From Deltaproteobacteria bacterium (GTDB taxonomy: Bacteria > JADJOY01), in NCBI GenBank assembly GCA_016713535.1, contig JADJOY010000043.1:1-64000 (forward strand): 64,000 nt of DNA, given 5' to 3'. The notes beneath the pieces are model-generated. The model saw only the letters and a program-made list of their open reading frames with translations, was not told the DNA's origin and did no database searches. Below are positions 43,108 through 50,887 of the stretch, in pieces. Position 1 is the stretch's first letter. The number at the start of each line of letters is the position of its first letter. A program made the position numbers and the translations under genes.

Positions 43108-44819
43108 CCGACGGCTCCGCCGCGGCGAGCCCGCTCGCCGCTCTGGCCGAGCTCGCGTCCGATACGAACAACCACTCGGTCGCGGCTCGCTCCGCCGAGC
43201 TACAGCAGCGCCTGGCGGACGGCCGCTACTACGTCGCTTGCGTCGGACAGTTCAAACGCGGCAAGTCGACGCTGATCAACGCGCTCGCCGGCGCCCCCCT
43301 TCTCCCCACCGGGGTCGCCCCCGTCACCTCCGTCGTGACGACCGTTCGGCACGGCGAGTCTCGCCACGCCCGCGTGCAGCGCACCGATCGAAGCTGGACG
43401 CCGCTCTCGCTCGGTGACCTCGCCGGCTACGTCACGCAGAGCTCCAACCCCGACAACGTCAAGGCCGTCCGCGCCGTCGAGGTTTTCACTCCCAGCGCGC
43501 TCCTCGCTTCGGGGATGTGCCTCGTCGACACCCCCGGCCTCGGTTCGGTGTCCGCGGTCAACTCCGCGGCCACTCGTGACTTCGTGCCCCACGTCGATGC
43601 GGCGCTGGTGGTGCTGGGAGGTGATCCGCCGATCTCCGCCGCCGAGCTCGAGCTGGTCGTGGACCTCGCGCGCGAGGTCCACGACCTCGTCTTCGTGATG
43701 AACAAGGCCGACCGGCTCTCCGAGCTCGAGCGGCGTGAGGCGAGAGCCTTCACCGAGGAGACGCTGCGCGCCCGGCTCGGCGGGCGCGAGCCGGTACTCT
43801 TCGAGGTGAGCGCGACCGAGCGACTGAGCGGCGACCCCGCCTTCGGCGACTGGCGGGCGCTGGACGACGCGCTCGCGGCCCTCGCGACCCGCGCCGGCGC
43901 GACCCTGGTGGGACGCGCCGAGGAACGCGGGCTGCGGCGGCTGATCCTCGAGCTGACGCGCGACCTCGACCAGCGCCGCGACGCCCTGCTCCGGCCGCTC
44001 GCCGAGTCCGAGGCGCGGATCGCCGCGCTCGCGCGATGCGTCGCCGACGCGCGCCTCGCGCTTCGCGACCTGCGCTACCTCTTCGACGGCGAGCAGCACG
44101 CGGTCGTCGCGGCGGTCGCGCGGCACGCCGCGGACTTCGTCGCGGCGACGCTCCCCACCATCACCGCGGCGCTCGCCGACCGCCTCGCCGGGGCGACCGA
44201 CTCCAGCGCGAGGGCCTTCCGCCAGCGATCCTTCGCCGTTTCCCAGGAGCTGGCCCGGGCCTCCATCCAGGATTGGCTCGTGCGCGTCGAATCGGATGCC
44301 ACCGCGCTCTATCGCGGCGCGGCCGATCGCTTCGTGACCATCGCGAACGAGTTCCTGGAGCGGCTCGCGCGCGCGCAGCCCGAGCTCGGCGAGGTGAGCC
44401 ACCCCCTCGATCGGGAGCTGGACTTCCGGGTACGACGCCGCTTCTTCCAGCACGAGCACTTGCACCTGACCGGCCGCAGCCCGCTCGACTGGCTCGCCGA
44501 CCGGTTCCGCTCCGACCCCGAAATCCACCGGGCCGCCGAGCGCCGCGCCGAGCGCTACGTGCGCCGCCTGATCCGCACCAACGCGTCGCGCGTGCAAAAC
44601 GACCTGCTGCGGCGGTTCCTGGGCAGCCGGGAACGCCTCGAGCGCGAGATCGAGCGCCGCCTCGACGAGGTGCTCGGCTCGGCGGAGCGCGCGCTGGACC
44701 GGGCCCGCACCATCCTCGCGAGCGGCACCGCAGCGCGCGACGGGGAGCTGGCGCGGATCGAGGCGTTCCGTGAGCGCTCGAGGGCGCTCGCGCCGGCCAT
44801 CGAGCCGACCGACGGCTGA
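43104..44819 (+). CDS. Bacterial dynamin-like GTPase
   Basis: Large GTPase of 571 residues. The P-loop is GQFKRGKSTLINALAG (residues 48-63), switch motif G2 lies around the Thr-rich PVTSVVTTV, G3 is DTPGLGS near residue 142, and G4 is NKAD near residue 200. Long helical regions with heptad-like Leu/Ala/Arg follow, as in bacterial dynamins and related membrane-remodelling proteins. No obvious transmembrane hairpin is seen. The TTG start at 43104 lies in a TTGA overlap with the RRM gene, so translation is probably coupled. A membrane repair or fusion/fission role is a family inference. Confidence 0.85.
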   Translation: MTDGSAAASPLAALAELASDTNNHSVAARSAELQQRLADGRYYVACVGQFKRGKSTLINALAGAPLLPTGVAPVTSVVTTVRHGESRHARVQRTDRSWTPLSLGDLAGYVTQSSNPDNVKAVRAVEVFTPSALLASGMCLVDTPGLGSVSAVNSAATRDFVPHVDAALVVLGGDPPISAAELELVVDLAREVHDLVFVMNKADRLSELERREARAFTEETLRARLGGREPVLFEVSATERLSGDPAFGDWRALDDALAALATRAGATLVGRAEERGLRRLILELTRDLDQRRDALLRPLAESEARIAALARCVADARLALRDLRYLFDGEQHAVVAAVARHAADFVAATLPTITAALADRLAGATDSSARAFRQRSFAVSQELARASIQDWLVRVESDATALYRGAADRFVTIANEFLERLARAQPELGEVSHPLDRELDFRVRRRFFQHEHLHLTGRSPLDWLADRFRSDPEIHRAAERRAERYVRRLIRTNASRVQNDLLRRFLGSRERLEREIERRLDEVLGSAERALDRARTILASGTAARDGELARIEAFRERSRALAPAIEPTDG

Positions 44820-44860
44820 GCCGGGCGTGCTCGTCTCCGCCGCGGGCTCCCCCACGCACC

Positions 44861-44877
44861 GCCGGGCAAGGCCCGGC
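44861..44877. terminator. Short perfect hairpin between convergent genes
   Basis: GCCGGGC, loop AAG, GCCCGGC forms a perfect 7-bp stem between the dynamin stop (44819) and the surface-protein stop (44886). It has no T-run and is placed as a bidirectional end signal. Confidence 0.4.
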
Positions 44878-44885
44878 TCGCCGGG

Positions 44886-46988
44886 CTATCTCCGTCGATC
44901 GCGGCCGGAACGGACGAGTCGCAACCCTGCGAGCACGGCGAGCGCACCGGCACCGAACCCGCCCACGCCGCCCGTGCCGGACCGCTCCGGAGCCCGGCTC
45001 GATGCGGCTTCCGCCACCTGAGGTCCGGCACACGCGAGCGGCGTCGCTGGATCGCAGTCGTCGTCGAGGCCGTTGCCGGGGATCTCGAGCGCGCCCGGCC
45101 GGATCGCGGGGTTGGTGTCGTCGCAGTCGGCGCCTCCGCAGACGCCCTCGTCGGTGGGCGAGCCGTCGTGGTCCGCGTCCGGACAGTCGGGGGTCGCGGA
45201 ATCGCAGTCGTCGTTCTTGCCGTTGCCCACGAGCTCGGGCAGGCCCGGGCTGATCGTGGCGTCGAGGTCGTTGCAGTCGATCGGGAACGAGCACGAGGCG
45301 CTGGCCGGAAAGTAGTAGCCGTCGCCGTCGAAGTCGGTGCAGTCCTCGGTCGCCGGGTTGCAGTCGTCGTCGACGGCGTTGCGGAGGATCTCGGTCGCGC
45401 CAGGATTCACCTGGGGACGCTCGTCGTCACAATCCGCTTCGGGGTGAGCGCACCCGGCGCTCCCGGGGTTTCCCCAGCCGTCGCCGTCGACGTCGACGCA
45501 CGAGTCGCAGGCGTCCCCGACCGAATCACCGTCTGCGTCGGTCTGGTCCGGGTTCGCGACCCCGGGGCAGGTCTCGAGCTCGTCGACGTACCCGTCGCCG
45601 TCCGTGTCGGGACCGGCGGGCACCTCGACCGCACCCCGGTCGCAGATCGCGAGCGTGTCGCCGTCGCCATCGAGCGGCCGCGCCGCGCCGCGCTGATCGG
45701 TCGCCGGGCAGCTCGCCGGATCGCCCCGGTCGATCGCCGGGCTACCGAGCAGCAGCGGCACCACGTAGGTGCCCTGGGTCGGCATCAGCGCCACGCCGAG
45801 GCGCGGGTCCGTGTTCGGCAGATCGCTGGGCTGGCCGAGCCCACAGGTGCCGCCGCTCTCGACGTTGTGCCCGTCGCTGATGAAGCCGGCGCCCACGCAC
45901 GGATCGCCGAGCACGCTGGCGTGCAAGTGGGTGGTGCCGGCCCCGTCGTTCTGGACGCCGGTCTCGGCTGTCGAGGAGAGGAAGAGCGAGTTGTGGTCGA
46001 CGGTCGAAGCGTCGAGGGAGAGCGTCCCGGCGTTGTAGACCCCGGCGCCGGGGTTGGAACTGGCGAAGCCGCGGGTCGCGGTGTTGCGCGCCACGGTGGT
46101 GTTGCGGAGCGTGGCCGTGCCCTGGTTCGCCAGCCCGCCGCCGTAAGACGCGGGGAAACACGTTCCGGGGCAGCTCTGGGGGTGCGAGCCGTTCTCGACG
46201 ACGGCCACCTGCTCGAGAACGAGCGCGCCCGCGCTCCCGACCCACACCCCGCCGCCGCGCGCCTGGGTCGCGGAGTTGCCTTGGATCACCGTGCGAAGGA
46301 CGGTGGCCGTTCCGTCGTTGACGGCCAGCCCGCCGCCCAGCGACCCGGTGTTGCCGAGCAACGTCCCGTGGTCGGCGACCAGCGTGCCGCCGTCGAGCGC
46401 CACACCTCCGCCCATGCAGACTCCCGGGCCGCCCACCACCGTGCTCCCCGCGCACTTCGATTGCGCGACGGTGACGTGGTCGAGCGTGACCGTCGGCGCG
46501 TCCGGGCCGACGCGGGCCGCGAGCACGGCTCCGCCCATGGCGCTCGCGGCGGCGCTGATCCGGCCATGACGGATCGTGAGGCCGGAGACGGAGACGGTGT
46601 GACCTCCGGCGACGTGGAGGACGCGATCCGAGGCGGCCTCGAGCGTGGGCGCGCCCTGCACGATCGTGCTCGCCTCGCCCGCACCCACGATCGAGAGCGA
46701 GCTCGTCACGTCGAGGTCCCCGGCGGCGTTGGCGTCCTCGCTCCCACCCGGGATCGAGAGTGTGTAGATCCCGGCGGGAACGGCGATGGTGTCCGCGCCG
46801 CTCCCGGGCGCGCACGCGTCCACGGGGGAATCACCGTTGGCCGCCGAGAGCGCCTCACGCAGCGTGCAGTTACCGTTCGGGCCGAGATTCTGGTCGTCGG
46901 CGGTGCTGTTCACGGTGATCGTGGCCGAGTGCGCCACGCTGGCGACGAGCAGTGAAGCGGCGACCGAGGATGCGAGCGACCGACGCAT
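44886..46988 (-). CDS. Surface protein: CSLREA domain, beta-helix, thrombospondin/MopE-type repeats, C-terminal anchor
   Basis: Secreted protein of 700 residues. A signal peptide (SLASSVAASLLVASVAHSA) leads into a CSLREA-type domain (ITVNSTADDQ, then CTLREALSAAN) and a beta-helix. Asp-rich calcium-binding thrombospondin type-3 repeats follow (DTDGDGYVDELETCPG, DADGDSVGDACDSC). Next come three MopE-type units of the form DCDD/CND-x-NPGA-x-E-x-x-(G)N-x-x-DDDC. The end has a Gly/Ala/Leu hydrophobic helix and a terminal Arg cluster (RSGRDRRR), resembling MYXO-CTERM-type sorting tails but without the usual Cys. Likely displayed on the cell surface; ATG 46988. Confidence 0.85.
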   Translation of the reverse strand: MRRSLASSVAASLLVASVAHSATITVNSTADDQNLGPNGNCTLREALSAANGDSPVDACAPGSGADTIAVPAGIYTLSIPGGSEDANAAGDLDVTSSLSIVGAGEASTIVQGAPTLEAASDRVLHVAGGHTVSVSGLTIRHGRISAAASAMGGAVLAARVGPDAPTVTLDHVTVAQSKCAGSTVVGGPGVCMGGGVALDGGTLVADHGTLLGNTGSLGGGLAVNDGTATVLRTVIQGNSATQARGGGVWVGSAGALVLEQVAVVENGSHPQSCPGTCFPASYGGGLANQGTATLRNTTVARNTATRGFASSNPGAGVYNAGTLSLDASTVDHNSLFLSSTAETGVQNDGAGTTHLHASVLGDPCVGAGFISDGHNVESGGTCGLGQPSDLPNTDPRLGVALMPTQGTYVVPLLLGSPAIDRGDPASCPATDQRGAARPLDGDGDTLAICDRGAVEVPAGPDTDGDGYVDELETCPGVANPDQTDADGDSVGDACDSCVDVDGDGWGNPGSAGCAHPEADCDDERPQVNPGATEILRNAVDDDCNPATEDCTDFDGDGYYFPASASCSFPIDCNDLDATISPGLPELVGNGKNDDCDSATPDCPDADHDGSPTDEGVCGGADCDDTNPAIRPGALEIPGNGLDDDCDPATPLACAGPQVAEAASSRAPERSGTGGVGGFGAGALAVLAGLRLVRSGRDRRR

Positions 46989-47161
46989 GACGGGCTCTCC
47001 TGCGGCTCGGTGGTGGGGAGGTCCATTCATCCTACCGACCGCCCCGGGTTCCGGTCCATTCGACGCCATCGCCGGGCCGTGACGGCCGACTCGATCGACC
47101 GCGCGCCAGTGTGCAAGGGCACGAACGATCCGCCCGCGGAGGCGCGCCCTCGGCAAGGCGA

Positions 47162-48112
47162 TCACCCGGTTCTCGCCAGGTAGCGCTTCAGGATCCACTT
47201 CACGACCGGCGCCAGCGGCCGGACGAAGGGTCGCACCCAGCGGAAGCGCTCCGAACACTCGCGCCGGAAGTCCTCGACCGAGCGGCTCTGGTAGCTGAGC
47301 AGGCGCTGCGACTCGCGGGTGTCGGCCCAGTCCGCGTAGAGCTCCTGGGACCCGAACTCGTCGGCCGCGAACGTGAGCCCGAAGGTACCGAGGACCACGT
47401 TCATGAGCTCGAGATGGGTGACCTGGCAGCCCGGCCCGCCGCCGATCAGGTGCACCTTGCGCTGGGCTTCGGGGGTGCCGAGGGCATGGACGAACGCGAC
47501 CGCGGCATCGTTCGGATGCAGGTACTCGATGCGATTCGCCGCCGCGAGCGCGAACGCCAGCCGCATCTGCTCCGGATGGGAGTGGCGCATCCGGGAATCC
47601 ACCATCCCCGCGAGGCGCAGGATGATCCAGTTCGCCTCGCTTGCCGTGATCATGCGCTCGCACGCGATCTTGTGCGCCGAGTAGTGATCGGTGGCGACGA
47701 CCTCGTCGGCGAGCGTCCGCGGGGGCGGATCCTTCTGCCGGTGCCCGAGCACCGCGAACGACGACGAGAACACGAGCAACGGCTGAGCCGCCGATCGCTC
47801 CACCGCACGGAGCACGTTCTCCGTTCCCACCACGTTCACCTGACGAGCGCGCTCGGGATCCGCCTCGGAGAACGGGAAGATGATCGCGGCCAGGTGGATC
47901 ACGGCGTCCTGGCCGACCACGGTCTCCTCGACCGTCGCGAGGTCACGGATGTCGCCCCACCGCACCGTGACCCGTCCCTCGAAATCCCTGGCCGCCCGCT
48001 CGTTGCCGGGGGTGCGCAGATCGAGACACGTGACCACGTGCCCCGCACCCAGGAGCTGCGTCGCCACCAGCGTGCCGAGGTTGCCGAACCCACCCGTGAC
48101 CAGGACCTTCAT
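47162..48112 (-). CDS. NAD-dependent epimerase/dehydratase, SDR-B of the EBP operon
   Basis: Extended SDR, 316 residues. The coenzyme motif is TGGFGNLGTLVA, the strand-2 acidic residue is CLDLRTP (favours NAD), and the catalytic pair is YSAHK (YxxxK) with Ser-rich VFSSSFAV before it. It resembles UDP-sugar epimerases and 3beta-hydroxysteroid dehydrogenase-like proteins; the LHPNDAAVAFVHALG segment is typical of the extended group. ATG 48112 is 10 nt after the stop of the other SDR, so both are in the tetR-EBP operon. A sterol or steroid substrate is inferred from the EBP-like neighbour. Confidence 0.82.
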   Translation of the reverse strand: MKVLVTGGFGNLGTLVATQLLGAGHVVTCLDLRTPGNERAARDFEGRVTVRWGDIRDLATVEETVVGQDAVIHLAAIIFPFSEADPERARQVNVVGTENVLRAVERSAAQPLLVFSSSFAVLGHRQKDPPPRTLADEVVATDHYSAHKIACERMITASEANWIILRLAGMVDSRMRHSHPEQMRLAFALAAANRIEYLHPNDAAVAFVHALGTPEAQRKVHLIGGGPGCQVTHLELMNVVLGTFGLTFAADEFGSQELYADWADTRESQRLLSYQSRSVEDFRRECSERFRWVRPFVRPLAPVVKWILKRYLARTG

Positions 48113-48122
48113 CGGCTCTCGC

Positions 48123-49151
48123 TCAACTCGCCGCGCCGGGCGCGCCGGCGCGGGTCCGCGCCACGTGCCCCGCGGCGACCAGCCACCGCAACGTGTCGCG
48201 CACGGTGTGCTCCGGGGGGCGAAACGACACGCCGGTCGCTTCCACGACGCGGGCCGAGCTCGCGGGCGGCCACGACGTGGCGATCGCCATCGACTCACGG
48301 GTCACCGGGAACTCGATCGGATGGATCCGGCGGACACCATCCATGACGACTCCCATCGCGCGAAGCAGCGCGCCGGGCGACCACGGCGCGAAGATGCGCC
48401 GCCCCGTGAGGCGTTCCAGCAAGGCATGGATCTCGGCCCACCGCACGAAGTGGCCGCCCACGATGTAGCGCGCCATTGCCGGGTCGCCCGCGGGCCTCCG
48501 TTCGAGGAGCCGGACGTGCGCGGCGGCCAGGTCGCGCCCGTCCACGAACTGCATGCCGGAGGTCGTCCGGGGCACCACGCGCAGGAAGGCACGGAGCGCC
48601 CGGTTGGCCTCGCTGAGCTTGGGGTCGTCGGGCGCGAAGACCCCGCCGGGGTACGTGACCACGATCGGCGCGCCCTCGGCCTGCATGCGCCGGACCGCCC
48701 GCTCGCAGTGCTGCTTGGAGCGTAGGTAGGCCTCGCGCGACTCGCCGAGCGGCGACGACTCGTCGATGGCGCTCGCGCCCGGCCGGAAGAAGGCACCGAG
48801 GCTCGAGACGTAGAGGATGCGGCCGATCCCGAGCCGCGCCGCGGTGCCGACCACCGCCTCGATGCCGGCGACGTTCGCCTCGTAGAGCTCGTTCGCGCGT
48901 GTCGGATCGACGCTCACCATCGCCGCCGCGTGCACCACCGCGTCGCAGCCGGCGAGCCCGGCGCGGACCGCGTCGGCCTCGCGCATGTCGGCCTCGACCA
49001 CGTCGGTCACCTCGTGGCCGTGGTCACGGAAGTAGCGCCGTGCGCGGCCCTCGTCTCGAGCGAGGATGCGCACCTCGTGCCCGGCCGCGAGCAGCGCGCG
49101 CGCCGTGTGCGCGCCGACGAGGCCGGTCGCTCCGGTGACGAAGACGCGCAT
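48123..49151 (-). CDS. 3beta-HSD-like extended SDR, SDR-A of the EBP operon
   Basis: Extended SDR of 342 residues. The coenzyme loop TGATGLVGAHTARAL is at the N-terminus, the catalytic Ser is in LYVSSLGAFF, and the Tyr-Lys pair is in EAYLRSKQHCER (YxxxK). The C-terminal half (VDGRDLAAAHVRLLERRP onward) is like 3beta-hydroxysteroid dehydrogenase/isomerase and NSDHL-type proteins. Hydrophobic segments near VVMDGVRRIHP may contact the membrane. It begins 36 nt after the EBP-like gene stop and precedes SDR-B by 10 nt. Oxidation of a hydroxylated polycyclic or other lipid is the leading guess. Confidence 0.83.
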   Translation of the reverse strand: MRVFVTGATGLVGAHTARALLAAGHEVRILARDEGRARRYFRDHGHEVTDVVEADMREADAVRAGLAGCDAVVHAAAMVSVDPTRANELYEANVAGIEAVVGTAARLGIGRILYVSSLGAFFRPGASAIDESSPLGESREAYLRSKQHCERAVRRMQAEGAPIVVTYPGGVFAPDDPKLSEANRALRAFLRVVPRTTSGMQFVDGRDLAAAHVRLLERRPAGDPAMARYIVGGHFVRWAEIHALLERLTGRRIFAPWSPGALLRAMGVVMDGVRRIHPIEFPVTRESMAIATSWPPASSARVVEATGVSFRPPEHTVRDTLRWLVAAGHVARTRAGAPGAAS

Positions 49152-49187
49152 GGGTGGATGCCTGCCGGGTCGCCGCGAGCGCCGCGA

Positions 49188-49992
49188 TCAGGCCGCGACC
49201 CTCACGCGCGGTGCCGCCGCAGCGAGCCCTGCACGCTCCGCGAGCGCGGCGCGCCGTCCCTCGGCGCGGTAGAGGTGGCCGAGCTCGAGGATCGCCGCCG
49301 GGATGCAGAAGATCGGCGCCACGAGCCAAGGCAGGTTGAGACCGACGAACTTGAGCCAGAATCCGACCGCCCCCTGCTGGATGTGAGCCCAGCCGACGTG
49401 CCACTCCGAGACGAAGAACGAACCCGTCAGGTAGGTCAGGCCGACGCACACGCAGAGCGCGATCCAGCACCCGGCGATGCGCTTCGGGAGGGTCTTGCCG
49501 AAGCGGTACAGATACCAGCCGTAGAGCTCGAGGGAGTCCCGAGAAACCCGCCATGAACTCGAGCCCGGCGATGGTCGGGTTCGAGGTGATGTAGCGCGTG
49601 TCGGCGCCGCCGTACGCCCACCACAGCCACGCCCACCGGTCGTCGGCGGTCACGCCCGCGAGATGGCCGCCGGCGTCGACGAAGAACCACGGCAGCTCCC
49701 ACGTCGTCTGCGTGACACCGGATATCAAGAGCCACAGGAAGCCGAACTCGGAGAGCTTCTCGAGGCGTGTGCGGCTCTCGCCCGGGTTGTCCCAGAACGC
49801 GAAGAACGGAAAGAAGAGCACCGGCAGGACCACGGCGGAAACGTAGACGTCCGTCGGGGTCGGCGGCAGGAGGCCCACGAGGATGAGGATCCAGCACACC
49901 GCGATGAGTCCGACCACGGCCGCGCCGAGCTGGTAGATCGCCCGCCGCCGGCCCCACGAGGGCCGGCCCAGGTTCGGGTGCAAGGAGTCCAT
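49188..49992 (-). CDS. EBP/EXPERA-family (sterol Delta8-Delta7 isomerase-like) membrane protein, apparent +1 frameshift
   Basis: Polytopic membrane protein, about 267 residues after repair; one extra base in CCC at 49538-49540 explains the frame change between LEFMAGFS and DSLELYGWY. Compared from memory with human emopamil-binding protein, several sites line up: QTTWE (Q95, E99) with HLVIE (H76, E80), DTRYI then Glu 14 residues after the Asp (E145) with DSRYI then E122 at the same distance, and LNLPW with the NALW segment (N193, W196). The family isomerises Delta8 sterols to Delta7. The His-to-Gln change could alter activity. Operon with tetR (1 nt before) and two SDRs supports a lipid or sterol role. 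Confidence 0.7.
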
Positions 49993-49993
49993 C

Positions 49994-50671
49994 TCAGCGC
50001 CTCCGCCGCGGTGGTTCGGGGGTTCTCTGGGCCGCCTGGCCGGGGACGCAGAACACCCGGACGAAGTAGGCGCTGATCTCGTCGGTCAGCTCGTGCGGTG
50101 TGCGCGCCATCCCGCCCTCGAGCCAGTCGGCGAGGATGGTCTGGTAGATGGCGGTCATCACCCGCACGGTCCGCTCCGCATCGCCCGGGACCAGGAGGCC
50201 GGCCTCCATGCCCCGCTCGACCATGCGCGTCGCGGCGTCGAGTCCGTCGCGCCAGATCGACTGGTGCTCGGGACGGCCGAAGCGGCCGAGCGCCCACCCC
50301 GCTCCCTCGGAGAGCTGGAGCCTGAGGTAGGCGGGGCGCTCGCAGAAGAAGCCGACGAACTGGGCGATCGCGCCACGAGCGAGCTCGACGACCGGGCCGT
50401 CGGTCGGGAAACCCGCGCGGACCAGCGCCCCGAACTCGCTCGAGCGCCACGCGTGGACCGCCTGATAGAGGGCGTCCTTGCTCAGGAAGAGCTCGTAGAC
50501 CGTCTTCATCGAGACGCCGGCCGCGCCGGCCACGCGAGCCATCTTCGCGTCGTGGAACCCCTGCGCCGCGAAGACCTCCTCGGCGGTGCTGAGGATCAGC
50601 TCGCGGTACGCCTGATCGCGAGCCCGCCGCACGGTGGCCGGACGCGTGGCGGGAAACGGGGATGACCGCAT
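49994..50671 (-). CDS. TetR-family regulator of the EBP/SDR operon
   Basis: A 225-residue repressor. The N-terminal DNA-binding region (REL ILSTAEEVFAAQGFHDAKMARVAGAAGVSMKTVYELFLSKDAL, shown with a gap) fits TetR, with VYELFLSKDAL as the recognition-helix end. The C-terminal ligand domain is rich in aromatic and hydrophobic residues (FVGFFCERPAYLRLQL), which suits a lipid-like ligand. ATG 50671 is only a few bases after the predicted transcription start, and a 13-bp palindrome lies between the promoter boxes. Its stop is 1 nt before the EBP-like start. It likely represses its own operon. Confidence 0.87.
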   Translation of the reverse strand: MRSSPFPATRPATVRRARDQAYRELILSTAEEVFAAQGFHDAKMARVAGAAGVSMKTVYELFLSKDALYQAVHAWRSSEFGALVRAGFPTDGPVVELARGAIAQFVGFFCERPAYLRLQLSEGAGWALGRFGRPEHQSIWRDGLDAATRMVERGMEAGLLVPGDAERTVRVMTAIYQTILADWLEGGMARTPHELTDEISAYFVRVFCVPGQAAQRTPEPPRRRR

Positions 50672-50680
50672 GGAAAACTC

Positions 50681-50707
50681 ATATTACCGGTGGGCCACCG
50701 CGGTCAA
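50681..50707 (-). promoter_or_regulatory. Promoter and operator of the tetR-EBP-SDR operon
   Basis: On the minus strand, TTGACC (50707-50702) and TAATAT (50686-50681) are separated by 15 bp, slightly short for sigma-70. Between them lies the palindrome CGGTGGGCCACCG (50688-50700), a good TetR operator candidate that would block RNA polymerase. The start codon at 50671 would leave only a very short leader. Confidence 0.6.
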
Positions 50708-50805
50708 CCGCGCCGACCTCGGCATCGCACCTCCCGACGCGCCGTGCGCCACCAGGTCGTCCGGCAGCCAGCGCCGCTCGGCCTTCGCGCGGTGAACGGC
50801 GTCCC

Positions 50806-50842
50806 AGCCTGGTGCCCGTCGTGCCTGGCACCGCACCAGGCT
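50806..50842. terminator. Nested hairpin downstream of the GxGYxYP gene
   Basis: AGCCTGGTGC (50806-50815) pairs perfectly with GCACCAGGCT (50833-50842). The intervening bases contain the smaller palindrome GTGCCTGGCAC (50821-50831), so two alternative stems can form. It lies 46 bases past the stop of the minus-strand gene at 50888 and has no T-run. The motif could also be a dispersed repeat. Confidence 0.45.
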
Positions 50843-50887
50843 CCTCGCACATCGCTTTCTCGGGGGTGTGTTCCCGAGCCCGACCCG

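Noticed and set aside
45000-45700. Repeated Asp/Cys units suggesting a CRISPR or DNA repeat array
   Set aside because: The periodicity is in the protein (thrombospondin and MopE-type repeats); DNA copies are not identical and there are no spacers.
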